Assembly (NCBI RefSeq): GCF_009696065.1
Contig: NZ_VUMS01000002.1
Span: forward strand, 140,612-204,611
DNA length: 64,000 nt
Direction: 5' to 3'
From: Oliverpabstia intestinalis
Lineage (GTDB): Bacteria; Bacillota; Clostridia; Lachnospirales; Lachnospiraceae
The position numbers and the translations under genes are program-made. The first letter of the stretch is position 1, and each line of letters opens with the position of its first letter. The notes below the pieces were generated by a model. The model searched no databases. It saw only the letters and a list, made by a program, of their open reading frames with translations, and was not told where the DNA came from. Positions 8,588-17,062 of this stretch are shown piece by piece.

Positions 8588-8788
8588 TTAGTGACTGCAT
8601 TTGTTATATTTTGATTTGCTGATTCCAAGAATCACACCGAGAAACGTATCGATTGCCGTGATGGTTCCCACCAGCTGTTCTCCATAGGGAAGTCCCCAGA
8701 TTCCAGCCAGTGCAAAATACAACGTTCCCAGAGCCGGCAGAAAATACATGGCGAGCCATTTTAATCGATCATATGTTTTGTTACTCAT
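8588..8788 (-). CDS. Phage holin-like small membrane protein (orphan)
   Basis: A 66-residue protein with two hydrophobic segments (LAMYFLPALGTLYFALAG and the later GTITAIDTFLGVILG) joined by a short turn and ending in a charged tail (SKSKY). This pattern matches short phage holin families found in Lachnospiraceae prophages. Nothing else phage-related (endolysin, tail or terminase) is adjacent, so it is an orphan. The start MSNKTYD follows a GGGGAA stretch; an upstream in-frame start has no binding site. A holin remnant or a domesticated membrane protein are both possible. Confidence 0.6.
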   Translation of the reverse strand: MSNKTYDRLKWLAMYFLPALGTLYFALAGIWGLPYGEQLVGTITAIDTFLGVILGISKSKYNKCSH

Positions 8789-8957
8789 ATTGCATTCCCC
8801 GCTTCCTGATATGTCCCACCGCATCTGTGAGACGATACCCAGCTATCTATCTGATTTACCATATGCGTGAAATGCGTTTTCTGTCACTCTTCTTATTTTG
8901 CAAGTGCAACTTTTTTGCGCTGTCCTCTTTCCGATGCTCTGCCGGTTATATCGGATG

Positions 8958-10268
8958 TTACCTCTGTTTTTTCTCGACTCCAAAGATAGCGATCAAAGAA
9001 CACAGAAGCAGAAACATCGGATAAAACAGCCGTGGCATGATCTGGAAGGCGGAAATCTCGTATCCAAGTTCATGTGCCGCCGAGATGGCTACCAGCATCT
9101 GTGCACCGTAAGGGATGACTCCCTGGAAGATACAGGAAAAAGTATCCAGTAACGAAGCTGTTTTCTTCGGTGTCACGCGGTATTCCTGGGCCATTTCTTT
9201 TGCAATCGGATTCGCCATTACGATTGCAACAGTATTGTTGGCAGTTGCAATGTCCATCGCTCCGACCAGCAGTCCCATACCCAGCTGCCCTCCTCGTTTT
9301 CCCTTAAAGATCCGGTGGATCCAGCCGAGCAACGCATCAAATCCGCCATATTCCCGGATCAGCGCACACATGGCTGCAACAAGGATCGCCACCATACAGG
9401 TCTCAAACATGCCCGAGACGCCGGAACCCATATTTGCCAGCAGATCGGTCGGTGTGGTATGTCCGCCAAGCAGCATGATCAGTGCACCGGAGGCAATGCC
9501 GGTTAGAAGTACCACAAATACATTGATACCGATGATTCCACCGATCAGAACCAGCACATAGGGAAGTACCTGCAGCAGATGGTACGACTGATCGACTCTT
9601 CCGTGAATCTCTGTCTGAAAAGACAGAATCAGGATCAGAGCCAGTGTGATCACCGCCGCCGGAAATGCGATCCAGAAGTTTTCCCGGAATTTATCTTTCA
9701 TCTCGCAGCCCTGTCCGTTACAGGCTGCGATTGTTGTATCGGAAATAAAGGAAAGATTGTCCCCGAACATTGCACCCCCCATGACCGCTCCGACACAAAA
9801 CGGAAGATCAAACCCGGATGCTGCAGATACCGCAACTGCGATCGGTGTCAGCAGGGTGATCGTTCCCACGGAGGTTCCCATTGCCACCGACACGAAACAG
9901 GCCACTACAAACAGCACTGCAACCGAAAACCGCGCCGGAATCAGCGCCAGCATAAAATAGGCCACACTCTCCGCACTGCTTCTTCCGACAACGCCGACAA
10001 AGCAGCCGGCGGTCAGAAAGATCAATAACATCGTAATGATATTCTTATCGCCCACACCCTGCGCCATCAGCTCCAGTTTTTTATCAAAATTTACTTTCCG
10101 ATTCTGTACACACGCCACCAGAATCGCCGCCAGAAAAGCAACGACGATCGGCACGTTATAAAATCCCATCGGAATCTTTAACACATATTCAAACAAAATC
10201 CCAAGCCCCAGATACAATACCAGGAACACGCCGATAGGGAGTAACGCAATTCCATTTCCTTTTTTCAT
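8958..10268 (-). CDS. nhaC: NhaC-family Na+/H+ antiporter
   Basis: A 436-residue, highly hydrophobic integral membrane protein with about 11 or 12 transmembrane segments. It carries the family's conserved patches: AMGTSVGTITLLTP near 140, GAMFGDNLSFISDTTIAA near 180, and the late DIATANNTVAIVMANP segment. NhaC proteins exchange Na+ (sometimes coupled to organic acids such as malate/lactate) for protons. The start MKKGNG has AAGGAA about 9 bases upstream; a longer start at codon -10 has no binding site. It stands alone between the holin-like and deformylase-like genes. Substrate specificity within the family cannot be told. Confidence 0.8.
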   Translation of the reverse strand: MKKGNGIALLPIGVFLVLYLGLGILFEYVLKIPMGFYNVPIVVAFLAAILVACVQNRKVNFDKKLELMAQGVGDKNIITMLLIFLTAGCFVGVVGRSSAESVAYFMLALIPARFSVAVLFVVACFVSVAMGTSVGTITLLTPIAVAVSAASGFDLPFCVGAVMGGAMFGDNLSFISDTTIAACNGQGCEMKDKFRENFWIAFPAAVITLALILILSFQTEIHGRVDQSYHLLQVLPYVLVLIGGIIGINVFVVLLTGIASGALIMLLGGHTTPTDLLANMGSGVSGMFETCMVAILVAAMCALIREYGGFDALLGWIHRIFKGKRGGQLGMGLLVGAMDIATANNTVAIVMANPIAKEMAQEYRVTPKKTASLLDTFSCIFQGVIPYGAQMLVAISAAHELGYEISAFQIMPRLFYPMFLLLCSLIAIFGVEKKQR

Positions 10269-10458
10269 GTTTGTTTTTCCTTTTCTACTATCATTCATTT
10301 ATTTTGATTTTGTAACTGTTCCATACTTTCACAAGTACCCGTTTTAATCCATTAGTTAATTTCACTTTAATGCTCATATGAAAAATCAGATTTTTCACAT
10401 AGCTGGAAACGTAATTACTCTTTTACCATGTATATGGTACAGATTTTAGTCTTTTTAT

Positions 10459-10869
10459 TTATATCAATATTCCGCGGCAATGATCTATTTCATGTTGTAT
10501 GATCTGCGCGATCCAGCCGGAATACGTCTGTCGCTGCTGTTTGAAATTGACATCCTGATACTGCACTTCAATCTCCTGATACCGCATGCATTTTCTCACC
10601 CCTGCCAGAGAAAGACACCCTTCTTCCGTCTCATACGCCCCTGACTTTTTGATGATCTTCGGATTATACATCAGAACATTCATAAATCCCATGTGCACGG
10701 CAATGATATTTTTCCGTACCCCGATCATATTCGCCGCCATACCAACACACTCTTCTTCATGTGCCTTCAAAGTATCCAGCAGATCCATCCCTGTCTTCCG
10801 GTCCGACTCAGTTGCCGGCTCGGATAGCTGATTCAGGAAAAAGATATCTCTCATAATTGGTTTTACCAT
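10459..10869 (-). CDS. Peptide-deformylase-like protein with altered motif 1
   Basis: A 136-residue protein of the peptide deformylase family, slightly shorter than usual (150-190). The metal-binding motif 2 EEGCLSL (Cys85) and motif 3 HEIDH (His126, Glu127, His130) are intact. In motif 1 (GxGxAAxQ) the glutamine that stabilises the tetrahedral intermediate is replaced: the sequence reads CVGMAANMIG, giving Met48. This type of second paralogue is known in Firmicutes, and its activity is uncertain. GGAGG lies 7 bases upstream of the chosen start MVKPIMRD. It lies apart from fmt or other translation genes, so it is probably not the housekeeping def. Confidence 0.75.
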   Translation of the reverse strand: MVKPIMRDIFFLNQLSEPATESDRKTGMDLLDTLKAHEEECVGMAANMIGVRKNIIAVHMGFMNVLMYNPKIIKKSGAYETEEGCLSLAGVRKCMRYQEIEVQYQDVNFKQQRQTYSGWIAQIIQHEIDHCRGILI

Positions 10870-10973
10870 AATACGCCTCCATAATACAAAATGTCTCCCC
10901 ATGGGACACATCACTTGCGTGAGAGGTGCGGGGAGTCCTGTTACAGATATAATACAATATTAATTTTAAAAAA

Positions 10974-11174
10974 TCAATGGTACAAAATTTTCTTTAACGT
11001 TTCATATATTTCCTGAATCATGACGAACCTGGTCATGCCGATACCGTTGTAGAAACCGATGTAACAGAAAAACACCGCCGTGAAAATACAGTCAATCGCA
11101 TATGCTTTCAGATAATCGATCGCTGCCAGGATCACTTTGGAATCGGAAGAAAGGATACCCGCCAGAAGATCTCC
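10974..11174 (-). pseudogene. MATE-family efflux transporter fragment
   Basis: Reading the minus strand from 11174 to the TGA at 10974 gives an open stretch of about 66 codons. It contains DLLAGILSSDSKVI, then YLKAYAIDCIFTAVFFCYIG and FYNGIGMTRFVMIQ, which match the middle of MATE multidrug transporters (the segment around transmembrane helix 10). A MATE protein is about 450 residues, so this is a short relic without start, cut at its 5' side by a strong hairpin. Confidence 0.65.
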
Positions 11175-11179
11175 ATGGA

Positions 11180-11230
11180 AAAAGCCGGATAAGAAACAGG
11201 TGTCTCAACCTGACATCTTATCCGGCTTTT
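11180..11230. terminator. Strong hairpin with 14-bp perfect stem
   Basis: The 14-bp arms AAAAGCCGGATAAG (11180-11193) and its complement (11217-11230) enclose a second small stem CAGGT/ACCTG. T-runs flank on both strands, so it can act as a bidirectional terminator. It sits exactly at the broken edge of the MATE fragment and downstream of the adenine deaminase remnant. Confidence 0.6.
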
Positions 11231-11340
11231 GCTTCCAATGAATCCGGGATCCGTTTTTTTGAAATGATCCCAGATATGCAATGCAACAAATCACCCTCCG
11301 ATGAACTATGAAATAGTATATAGCAAATCCTGTAAAAAAA

Positions 11341-12621
11341 TCAAGAACAGGATAACACCAGAGGCACGATTTCTCCTCTTTTTACGTCGATCAATCCATG
11401 ATCGGTCAGTTTCAATGCAGGACTTACAGGGAGTCCAAGCGTTCCCACAGACATGATCGGATTATGATGTTCATATCCCAGATCGATCAGACTTTCCCGC
11501 ACTTCTTTCAGCGCGCTTCCTGTTGCTTCAATGGATGCCTCCGAAAGAATTCCACAGACAGGTAATGCAAGTTCCGAGAGAATCTGCCCATCTTTTACTG
11601 TAAGAAAACCGCCCTGCAATTCCCCGATTCTCTGTACGGCACACAACATATCTTTCGGGTCATTTCCCGCAACAAACAGATTGTGGTGATCATGAAAAAA
11701 TGTAGTTGCTACGGTTCCCTCTCTCTGACACGAACCTGTCAGAAATCCATAACCGATATTTCCATTTTTTCCATGCCGCTCCAGTACCATCGCCAGCAGA
11801 CATCCACTTTCCTGCCAGCAGATCTTATGCTCTTTTACCTGCATGGTTACCAGTTTCTCCGTGGTCTGGGTGCGATCCGGATGTACTTCCATTGCACGGA
11901 CCGTTACTTCCCCTTCTTCGACCGGAACTTTAACATCAAAATCCGAAAGTGTTACTTCCGGAATGGAAACACTGTGATAAAAATCTTCCGGGAATGCATA
12001 TGGTTCTACGGGGAATGCATGTCTGTCCTCTTTTTTATAGATGGAAATTCCATTTTTGAACACCGTTTCAGGCTCCAGTAATTTTGCCGGATCCTTCAGA
12101 AGGATAAAATCTGCCAGTTTTCCCGGAGCAATCACACCCCGGTCATAAAAATGCATTCTCTGACACGGTGTATAGGTCGCACAGTAAATCGCCTGTTCCT
12201 TTGGAAATCCCATCTCTATCGCCTTTTGTACTACAGTATTCAGATGCCCCTGTTCATATAAAACATCTGCCATCGTATCATCTGTCACAAAAGAACAATA
12301 TTCAAATAAATGATTTTCACAGATATACGATAACACTTCCGGCTTCAACATCTTATCCTGGATCTCAAAGAACATTCCATTTTCGATCCGCTGTTTTACC
12401 TCTTCCAGGGTATGTTCTGTATGATCTCCATTAATGCCAAGATACAGGAATTTTGCAAGATCCAGATCCACCAGAGACGGACAATGTCCTTCAATCACAT
12501 ATCCCGGATGTTCCTGCCGCAGATAATCCAGAAATTTTGTGATCTCCAGATGATTTTCCCGGATAATTTCCCGATAATTCATAATCTCGCCAACGCAGAC
12601 CACATCTTTTTCACCAAGCAT
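11341..12621 (-). pseudogene. ade: Adenine deaminase, 5'-truncated
   Basis: About 427 codons match the C-terminal three quarters of adenine deaminase (adenine to hypoxanthine plus ammonia, purine salvage): VVCVGEIMNY, GHCPSLVDLDL, the FVTDDTMADVL segment with the metal-site Asp, and the C-terminal VGTLGLPVSPALKLTDHGLID. The full enzyme is about 570-600 residues. Missing is the N-terminal part with the HxHxE metal-binding strand of the barrel. The open frame continues about 40 codons beyond 12621, but that part is antisense to a lysR remnant. An ATG remains at the junction, yet a product lacking the first metal ligands should be inactive. Confidence 0.8.
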
Positions 12622-13422
12622 CTGCAAAAACTGGAACGGGAAATGGGGGCGAAACTCTTCAGCCGAAATGGAAATACTTATGTGCCGACCTATACCGGAA
12701 GAAAATACATGGAATACGCCCGTAAAATTCTTCAGGTAAAACAAGACTGGGAAAAAGAACTGAAAGATCTGACGGAAAATAACGAAGGGGAATTGAATAT
12801 TGCTGTTCCACTGATGCGAAGCAGCTGTATGATTCCACAGATTATGGCAGAATTTTCAGAAAAATATCCGAATGTCAATGCCAGCATCTGGGAAGAGGCA
12901 TACTCTATTCAGGAAAAACTCCTGTTGAATGATCAGCTTGATTTTGGGATTTTTAATGAGACGAGGGAACATCCAAAATTGGAATACGAACTGCTGAAAA
13001 GAGAGGAAATTCTTCTGGTTATGCCACCGGATCATCCGTTGGCATCTTTCGGATATCCATCTCCCTCCGACCGGTATCCGAGAATCGATCTGTCCACGCT
13101 TGCCAGCGAACCTTTTATTCTCCATTTTCCGGAACAGACCACCGGAAAACTGGTTCTTGAAGCCCTGGATCGCGCCGGTGTCCAGCCCCGTGTACCGGTT
13201 CGAAGCCGGAACACGGAGACCTGTGTAAAACTTTGTATGCAGGGAATGGGCATGTGTTTTACGCCGGAAACATATTTACAAAATATGGATTTTTCCAGAA
13301 AACCGGCTTGTTTTTCTGTCGGTGAAAAAGGAATCTTTACAACACTGAGCATCGCTTTTCGCAGGGGAACTTATCTTCCCAAATACGCCAGGGATTTTAT
13401 TGAAATTGCACGGAATAAATAA
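12622..13422 (+). pseudogene. LysR-family regulator, 5'-truncated
   Basis: From 12622 the plus strand encodes LQKLEREMGAKLFSR, the end of a LysR winged helix-turn-helix, then a full LysR substrate-binding domain (LNIAVPLMRSSCMIPQIM, later LVMPPDHPLA and GMGMCFTPETYL) to the stop. The first 45 or so codons holding most of the HTH are absent. The open frame extends upstream to 12412, but that stretch is antisense to adenine deaminase. Without its DNA-binding helix it should not function as a regulator. The ancestral gene was probably divergent from ade and may have controlled it. Confidence 0.8.
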
Positions 13423-13464
13423 GGATTTCACTGATACAACGGATGGTTTTTGTGCCATTCTCTA

Positions 13465-14067
13465 TTATCGCTTCTGCAACAGCAGATTCAACCATTTTTC
13501 TTCTTCCCTTCCAGAACGCACATCACCGGTCACCCAGGATTCTGCTATGGAAAGTGATTCGGTATCACGGATGAATCTCTGGAAACTGCTCCAGGTGAAA
13601 TCCGTGAAATATCTGCCGTTTCGCATCCCTTCATACTCTCCATATTTGAAAGAAGTGTAGATCCATCCATCGGGACGCAGGGCATCCGCCATTTTTTTCA
13701 GCACAGATCTTAATTCTGTTTTTTCCAGATGCAGAATCGAAGAACACGCCCAGATACCGTCATACTGCTCCCGGACATCCAGATCCTGAAAATACATCTG
13801 GCGTACCGGAATTTCTGTATAGGCACTGGCGATTTTACACAGTTCTTCGGATCCGTCTATGGCCTCCACCTGATAGCCATGTTCCAGAAAATATTTGGTA
13901 TCTCTGCCGGAACCGCAGCCAAAGTCAAGAATTGCCGCTCCCGGTTCCAGTCGGCTTAAAAACCGATTCAGTGTATCTGTCAGATCTGCGTGAACTGTAC
14001 CGCTGACAAAAGAAGCGGCATTTTGATTATAATATTGTAATGTTATATCCTTGTTTTCTTTATACAT
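13465..14067 (-). CDS. Class I SAM-dependent methyltransferase
   Basis: A 200-residue Rossmann methyltransferase. Motif I is ILDFGCGSGRDTKYFL (near 47-62), the acidic residue after strand 2 lies in VEAIDGSEEL, and motif IV/V is YDGIWACSSILHL. The size and N-terminal YYNQNAASF segment resemble TehB/UbiE-like small-molecule methyltransferases. The substrate is unknown. The start MYKENKD has AAGGAT about 7 bases upstream. It converges with the lysR remnant and shares a bidirectional terminator with no other gene. Confidence 0.8.
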   Translation of the reverse strand: MYKENKDITLQYYNQNAASFVSGTVHADLTDTLNRFLSRLEPGAAILDFGCGSGRDTKYFLEHGYQVEAIDGSEELCKIASAYTEIPVRQMYFQDLDVREQYDGIWACSSILHLEKTELRSVLKKMADALRPDGWIYTSFKYGEYEGMRNGRYFTDFTWSSFQRFIRDTESLSIAESWVTGDVRSGREEEKWLNLLLQKR

Positions 14068-14107
14068 AGTTATATCCTTTTCTATTACAAATAAAATTAT
14101 GCAAATC

Positions 14108-14152
14108 AAAAACAGCTTTCAGGAAACTGACACGTAACCCGGAAGCTGTTTG
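14108..14152. terminator. Hairpin between MFS and methyltransferase genes
   Basis: AAACAGCTT (14110-14118) pairs with AAGCTGTTT (14143-14151). It lies just downstream of the MFS gene on the minus strand and upstream of the methyltransferase, so it probably ends the MFS transcript. Confidence 0.5.
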
Positions 14153-14159
14153 ATTATTA

Positions 14160-15320
14160 CTATTTCACCAGTTTAAATGTCTTTTCCAGCATAAAGAACA
14201 TCAGAATCAGGAAGAACAATACATAAACCGGAAGTAAACCGACAGAAATATGGTTTGCGATCAGTCCGAACAGCGGCGGCATAAAAGTAGATCCCACATA
14301 AGCACTTGCCATCTGGATACCGATGATCGCCTGGGAGTTCTTCTCTCCGAAATTGGACGGTGTTGCATGGATGATAGATGGATAAATCGGTGCACAGCCA
14401 AGTCCCATAATAACCAGACCAAACAGTGCAAATTCATCGATGGATACCGGTAACAGCATACCGATACATCCAACAAGAATGATAGCGATGCCCAGACGAA
14501 TCATCTTGTGGTCTCCCATTTTCTCTGTAATAAAACCTGCCAGAAATCTTCCAAGTGTGATACCGATGCAAAACAGGGACGCAAAGGCTGCTGCACGTTC
14601 CGCAGAGATTCCCTTTGCTCCTACCAGATAGCTGCTTCCCCACAGAATCACTGCTGATTCCAGTGCACAATAGGAGAAAAATCCAAGAAGAAGATTCGGA
14701 ACGCCTTTGATCTTCAGTGCACCTTTGATGCCTACCATCTCTTCTTCTGCCTTTTCTTCCTGCGCAGTTTCTTTTTTATTCACCTTCCATATCGGCAGTG
14801 TCACGAAAAGAATCAATGCTATCCCGATCTGGATAAAAGATACCATGCGATATCCGTTCTGCCACACCGATGTGGTCAGTGCATAACTCATCACATACGG
14901 ACTGATAATGGTTCCCAGTCCCCAGAAACAATGAAGCCAGCTCATATGCCTGGAATTATAATGAAGCGCTACATAGTTGTTCAGTGCAGCATCAATCGCT
15001 CCCGCACCCAGTCCATAGGGAATGGCCCATAGACAGAGCATCCAGAAGGCGCTAGCCGTAGAAAATCCGAATAATGCGATTGCAGTAAGCATCACGCTGA
15101 ACACAGTTACAATCTGTGTACCGAATTTCTTTGTCAGACGCTCAGACATCAAACTGGAACAAATGGTTCCTCCGGAAATAATCATAGTTACCAGACCCGC
15201 ATAAGACAGTGGAACCTGAAAAGCCTTGTGCATCACCGGCCAGGCAGAACCAAGAAGAGAATCTGGCAGTCCGAGACTGATAAATGCCAGATAAATCAAC
15301 AGTAGTAATAGTGTATACAT
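14160..15320 (-). CDS. MFS transporter
   Basis: A 386-residue, 12-helix major facilitator. The first helix (LIYLAFISLGLPDSLLGSAWP) is typical of FucP/YfkF-like and sugar-type MFS proteins of Firmicutes. The loop 2-3 motif reads ERLTKKFG, and a charged cytoplasmic loop (KVNKKETAQEEKAEEE) separates the two six-helix halves. The substrate is unknown. The start MYTLLLL is preferred since AAGGAG is 6 bases before it; a start 7 codons upstream is possible. The gene has its own promoter and a long 5' leader with a stable hairpin. Confidence 0.8.
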   Translation of the reverse strand: MYTLLLLLIYLAFISLGLPDSLLGSAWPVMHKAFQVPLSYAGLVTMIISGGTICSSLMSERLTKKFGTQIVTVFSVMLTAIALFGFSTASAFWMLCLWAIPYGLGAGAIDAALNNYVALHYNSRHMSWLHCFWGLGTIISPYVMSYALTTSVWQNGYRMVSFIQIGIALILFVTLPIWKVNKKETAQEEKAEEEMVGIKGALKIKGVPNLLLGFFSYCALESAVILWGSSYLVGAKGISAERAAAFASLFCIGITLGRFLAGFITEKMGDHKMIRLGIAIILVGCIGMLLPVSIDEFALFGLVIMGLGCAPIYPSIIHATPSNFGEKNSQAIIGIQMASAYVGSTFMPPLFGLIANHISVGLLPVYVLFFLILMFFMLEKTFKLVK

Positions 15321-15345
15321 CTTTTTCTCCTTCTCTTTCATAGTA

Positions 15346-15392
15346 CAACCGACGATGGAAAAGGGCGTCCCAAAGGTTTCCATCGCCGGTTG
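15346..15392 (-). promoter_or_regulatory. Leader hairpin of the MFS gene
   Basis: A 16-bp inverted repeat with one mismatch: CAACCGACGATGGAAA (15346-15361) and TTTCCATCGCCGGTTG (15377-15392). It lies between the promoter and the ribosome binding site. It has no T-run, so an operator or RNA-level control element is more likely than a terminator. Confidence 0.5.
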
Positions 15393-15412
15393 ACATTTGT
15401 TTTCTATCTATT

Positions 15413-15441
15413 ACTATACGTTAAAATATATGACTTGTCAC
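15413..15441 (-). promoter_or_regulatory. Promoter of the MFS gene
   Basis: On the minus strand GTGACA (15436-15441) and TATAGT (15413-15418) are separated by 17 bases. The predicted start lies just upstream of the leader hairpin. Confidence 0.5.
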
Positions 15442-15533
15442 GGGAAAATTTGTGATTCTCAGAGAAATTATTGATATTGTTGCCGGTTATTCTGCTTAAC
15501 TATTCATTATATTATCATGTGCGGAAGATATTT

Positions 15534-15929
15534 TCAATTTTTCTGGATATACTCCCTGATCTTCTCAATCAACCCTTCATCCGCCGGCAGCCATTCCACA
15601 CTCCCCAGCGTCTCCTTTGTCAGCCACTTTGCTGCCTCATGCTCTTTCAGCACCAAATCTCCAGACTTCACAGTGCAGATGAAGCAATCCATCGACAAAT
15701 GAAACTTCGGATAATCATACTCCACGGTGTCCAGAAGTTCTTCTACCTGGATCTCCGTATCCAGTTCTTCCCGGATTTCTCTAATGATTGCTTCTCTGGC
15801 TGTTTCCCCTTCTTCAATCTTACCTCCCGGAAATTCCCAACCATCCTTGAATTCACCGTAGCCTCTCTGCGTTGCAAATACCTTTCCGTTGTCTATAATA
15901 ATCGCTGCCACTACCTTAATTGTCTTCAT
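15534..15929 (-). CDS. NUDIX hydrolase, MutT/CTP pyrophosphohydrolase type
   Basis: A 131-residue NUDIX protein with an intact Nudix box: GGKIEEGETAREAIIREIREEL (residues 35-56), with the GX5EX7REUXEE residues present. The size and the WEFPGGK context match (deoxy)nucleoside triphosphate pyrophosphohydrolases of the MutT/NudG type, which cleave (oxidised) NTPs to NMP and PPi. It lies 12 bases after a DUF3427 gene fragment. I recall that NUDIX genes often sit beside DUF3427 helicases, so it may be part of that defence-type module rather than housekeeping MutT. Confidence 0.85.
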   Translation of the reverse strand: MKTIKVVAAIIIDNGKVFATQRGYGEFKDGWEFPGGKIEEGETAREAIIREIREELDTEIQVEELLDTVEYDYPKFHLSMDCFICTVKSGDLVLKEHEAAKWLTKETLGSVEWLPADEGLIEKIREYIQKN

Positions 15930-15941
15930 CCTGCGTCTCCT

Positions 15942-16727
15942 TTATCCATTAATAATATACTCATAAATATCTTCTCTGACCGGCGTATCCAACGCCCACT
16001 CAATCTCTACCGCTGTCTTGTCCGTATTAGCCATGACAAATTCTTCGCTTCGACCGGTAGCTGTCATCCGGCCAAGATAATAGAATTCTTTGGAAATCTT
16101 ATCATCCTTATTCTTTCTCACAAAAAGCTGTACATCAATCCCCCGTTCCTTTGCTTTCAGGAAATTCTGCACATCCTCTGAATCCCTGCTTCGCCCACTT
16201 TTCGAAATAGCAATCAGACGATCCGCTGTGAGAAAATGATCTTCGTATTTTGTTGTATCACTGATATCCTCCTGTTTATCATAATTGATAAATACAGGAA
16301 ATGTTTTTGTCTTCTTATCATATTTATACCCACCGATATTCAACGGAACTTCATTACGCTCCCAGTTTAATAACCGGCAGGCATCCTCATACGTATATTT
16401 CTGATATAATACCAGATCCGTATCCTGATATGTCTTACTATAGTTCATCTGATACCGGGCGATACCAAACTCCACAACTTCTTCCAGTATCTCATAAAAC
16501 TCCCGATTTCCCAACATCTTTTCAAAATTTTCGGAAACCCGATAATCTTTCCCTTCTTTTTCAAGAAAAACACAGGAAGCATACGTTTTCTTTGCCGCAC
16601 TGGTTGGAAATTCATTCGTCATGATATTTACTACATTTTCCGCGCAGTTTTCTGTCATAGCACGATGATATTTTTTCTCCAGCGCTTGCTGCAAAATATT
16701 CAACAGTCCATGATGATACTTTAGCAT
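15942..16727 (-). pseudogene. DUF3427 helicase C-terminal fragment
   Basis: 261 codons match only the C-terminal part of SF2 helicases carrying DUF3427: LYQKYTYEDACRLLNWE, then GGYKYDKKTKTFPVFINY, DISDTTKYEDHF and RSRDSEDVQNF, ending in FYYLGRM. The complete protein (PLD nuclease, helicase, DUF3427) is about 900-1000 residues. No ribosome binding site precedes the first ATG. The frame is open backwards (ILNR) to an in-frame TAA that ends the AlbA_2 stub. This supports a remnant created by recombination rather than a designed small gene. Confidence 0.65.
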
Positions 16728-16739
16728 ACGATTCAGAAT

Positions 16740-17045
16740 TTATGGGTTCATTATATTTTGAACAATTGTTTGACTAAAATCACTTCTTTGTTTTTCGATT
16801 CCTACATAATTTCCCGTACCGTCTTCTATACCTACTAATAACCAACCACCTTCTGCATTCGCAAAAGATGCAATAGTTTGACATAAATGTTTCTTCTTGA
16901 AGTTTTCATCCCATTGACTTTTAAATTCTATCTTATAGTCTTCCTCAATACCTTGTTCTCTTATATTACAAATATCAGAATAGGTTAAATCGTTTAATCT
17001 TATTTTATTTCCATCTTTGTCTGTAAAAGGTAAATATTCTTTCAT
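16740..17045 (-). CDS. AlbA_2 (Schlafen-type) domain protein, truncated
   Basis: A 101-residue protein containing the AlbA_2 DNA/RNA-binding domain: YKIEFKSQW, then a charged helix and FANAEGGWLLVGIEDG. Full-length members are 200-500 residues with a C-terminal ATPase-like or winged-helix part; here the frame stops right after NIMNP. AAGGA lies before the start, and the gene begins 17 bases after the nuclease gene, so it is probably translated as part of that operon. Its DNA is more AT-rich than the flanking DUF3427 fragment, consistent with a separate origin. Confidence 0.7.
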   Translation of the reverse strand: MKEYLPFTDKDGNKIRLNDLTYSDICNIREQGIEEDYKIEFKSQWDENFKKKHLCQTIASFANAEGGWLLVGIEDGTGNYVGIEKQRSDFSQTIVQNIMNP

Positions 17046-17062
17046 ATAATAATTCCTTTCTC

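Noticed and set aside
10379..10397. TGAAAAATC / GATTTTTCA inverted repeat between the deformylase-like and nhaC genes
   Set aside because: AT-only stem without T-run; could be chance in AT-rich DNA.
12412..12621. Upstream extension of the LysR frame
   Set aside because: It overlaps the antisense of adenine deaminase and contains no LysR HTH sequence, so the true remnant begins at about 12622.
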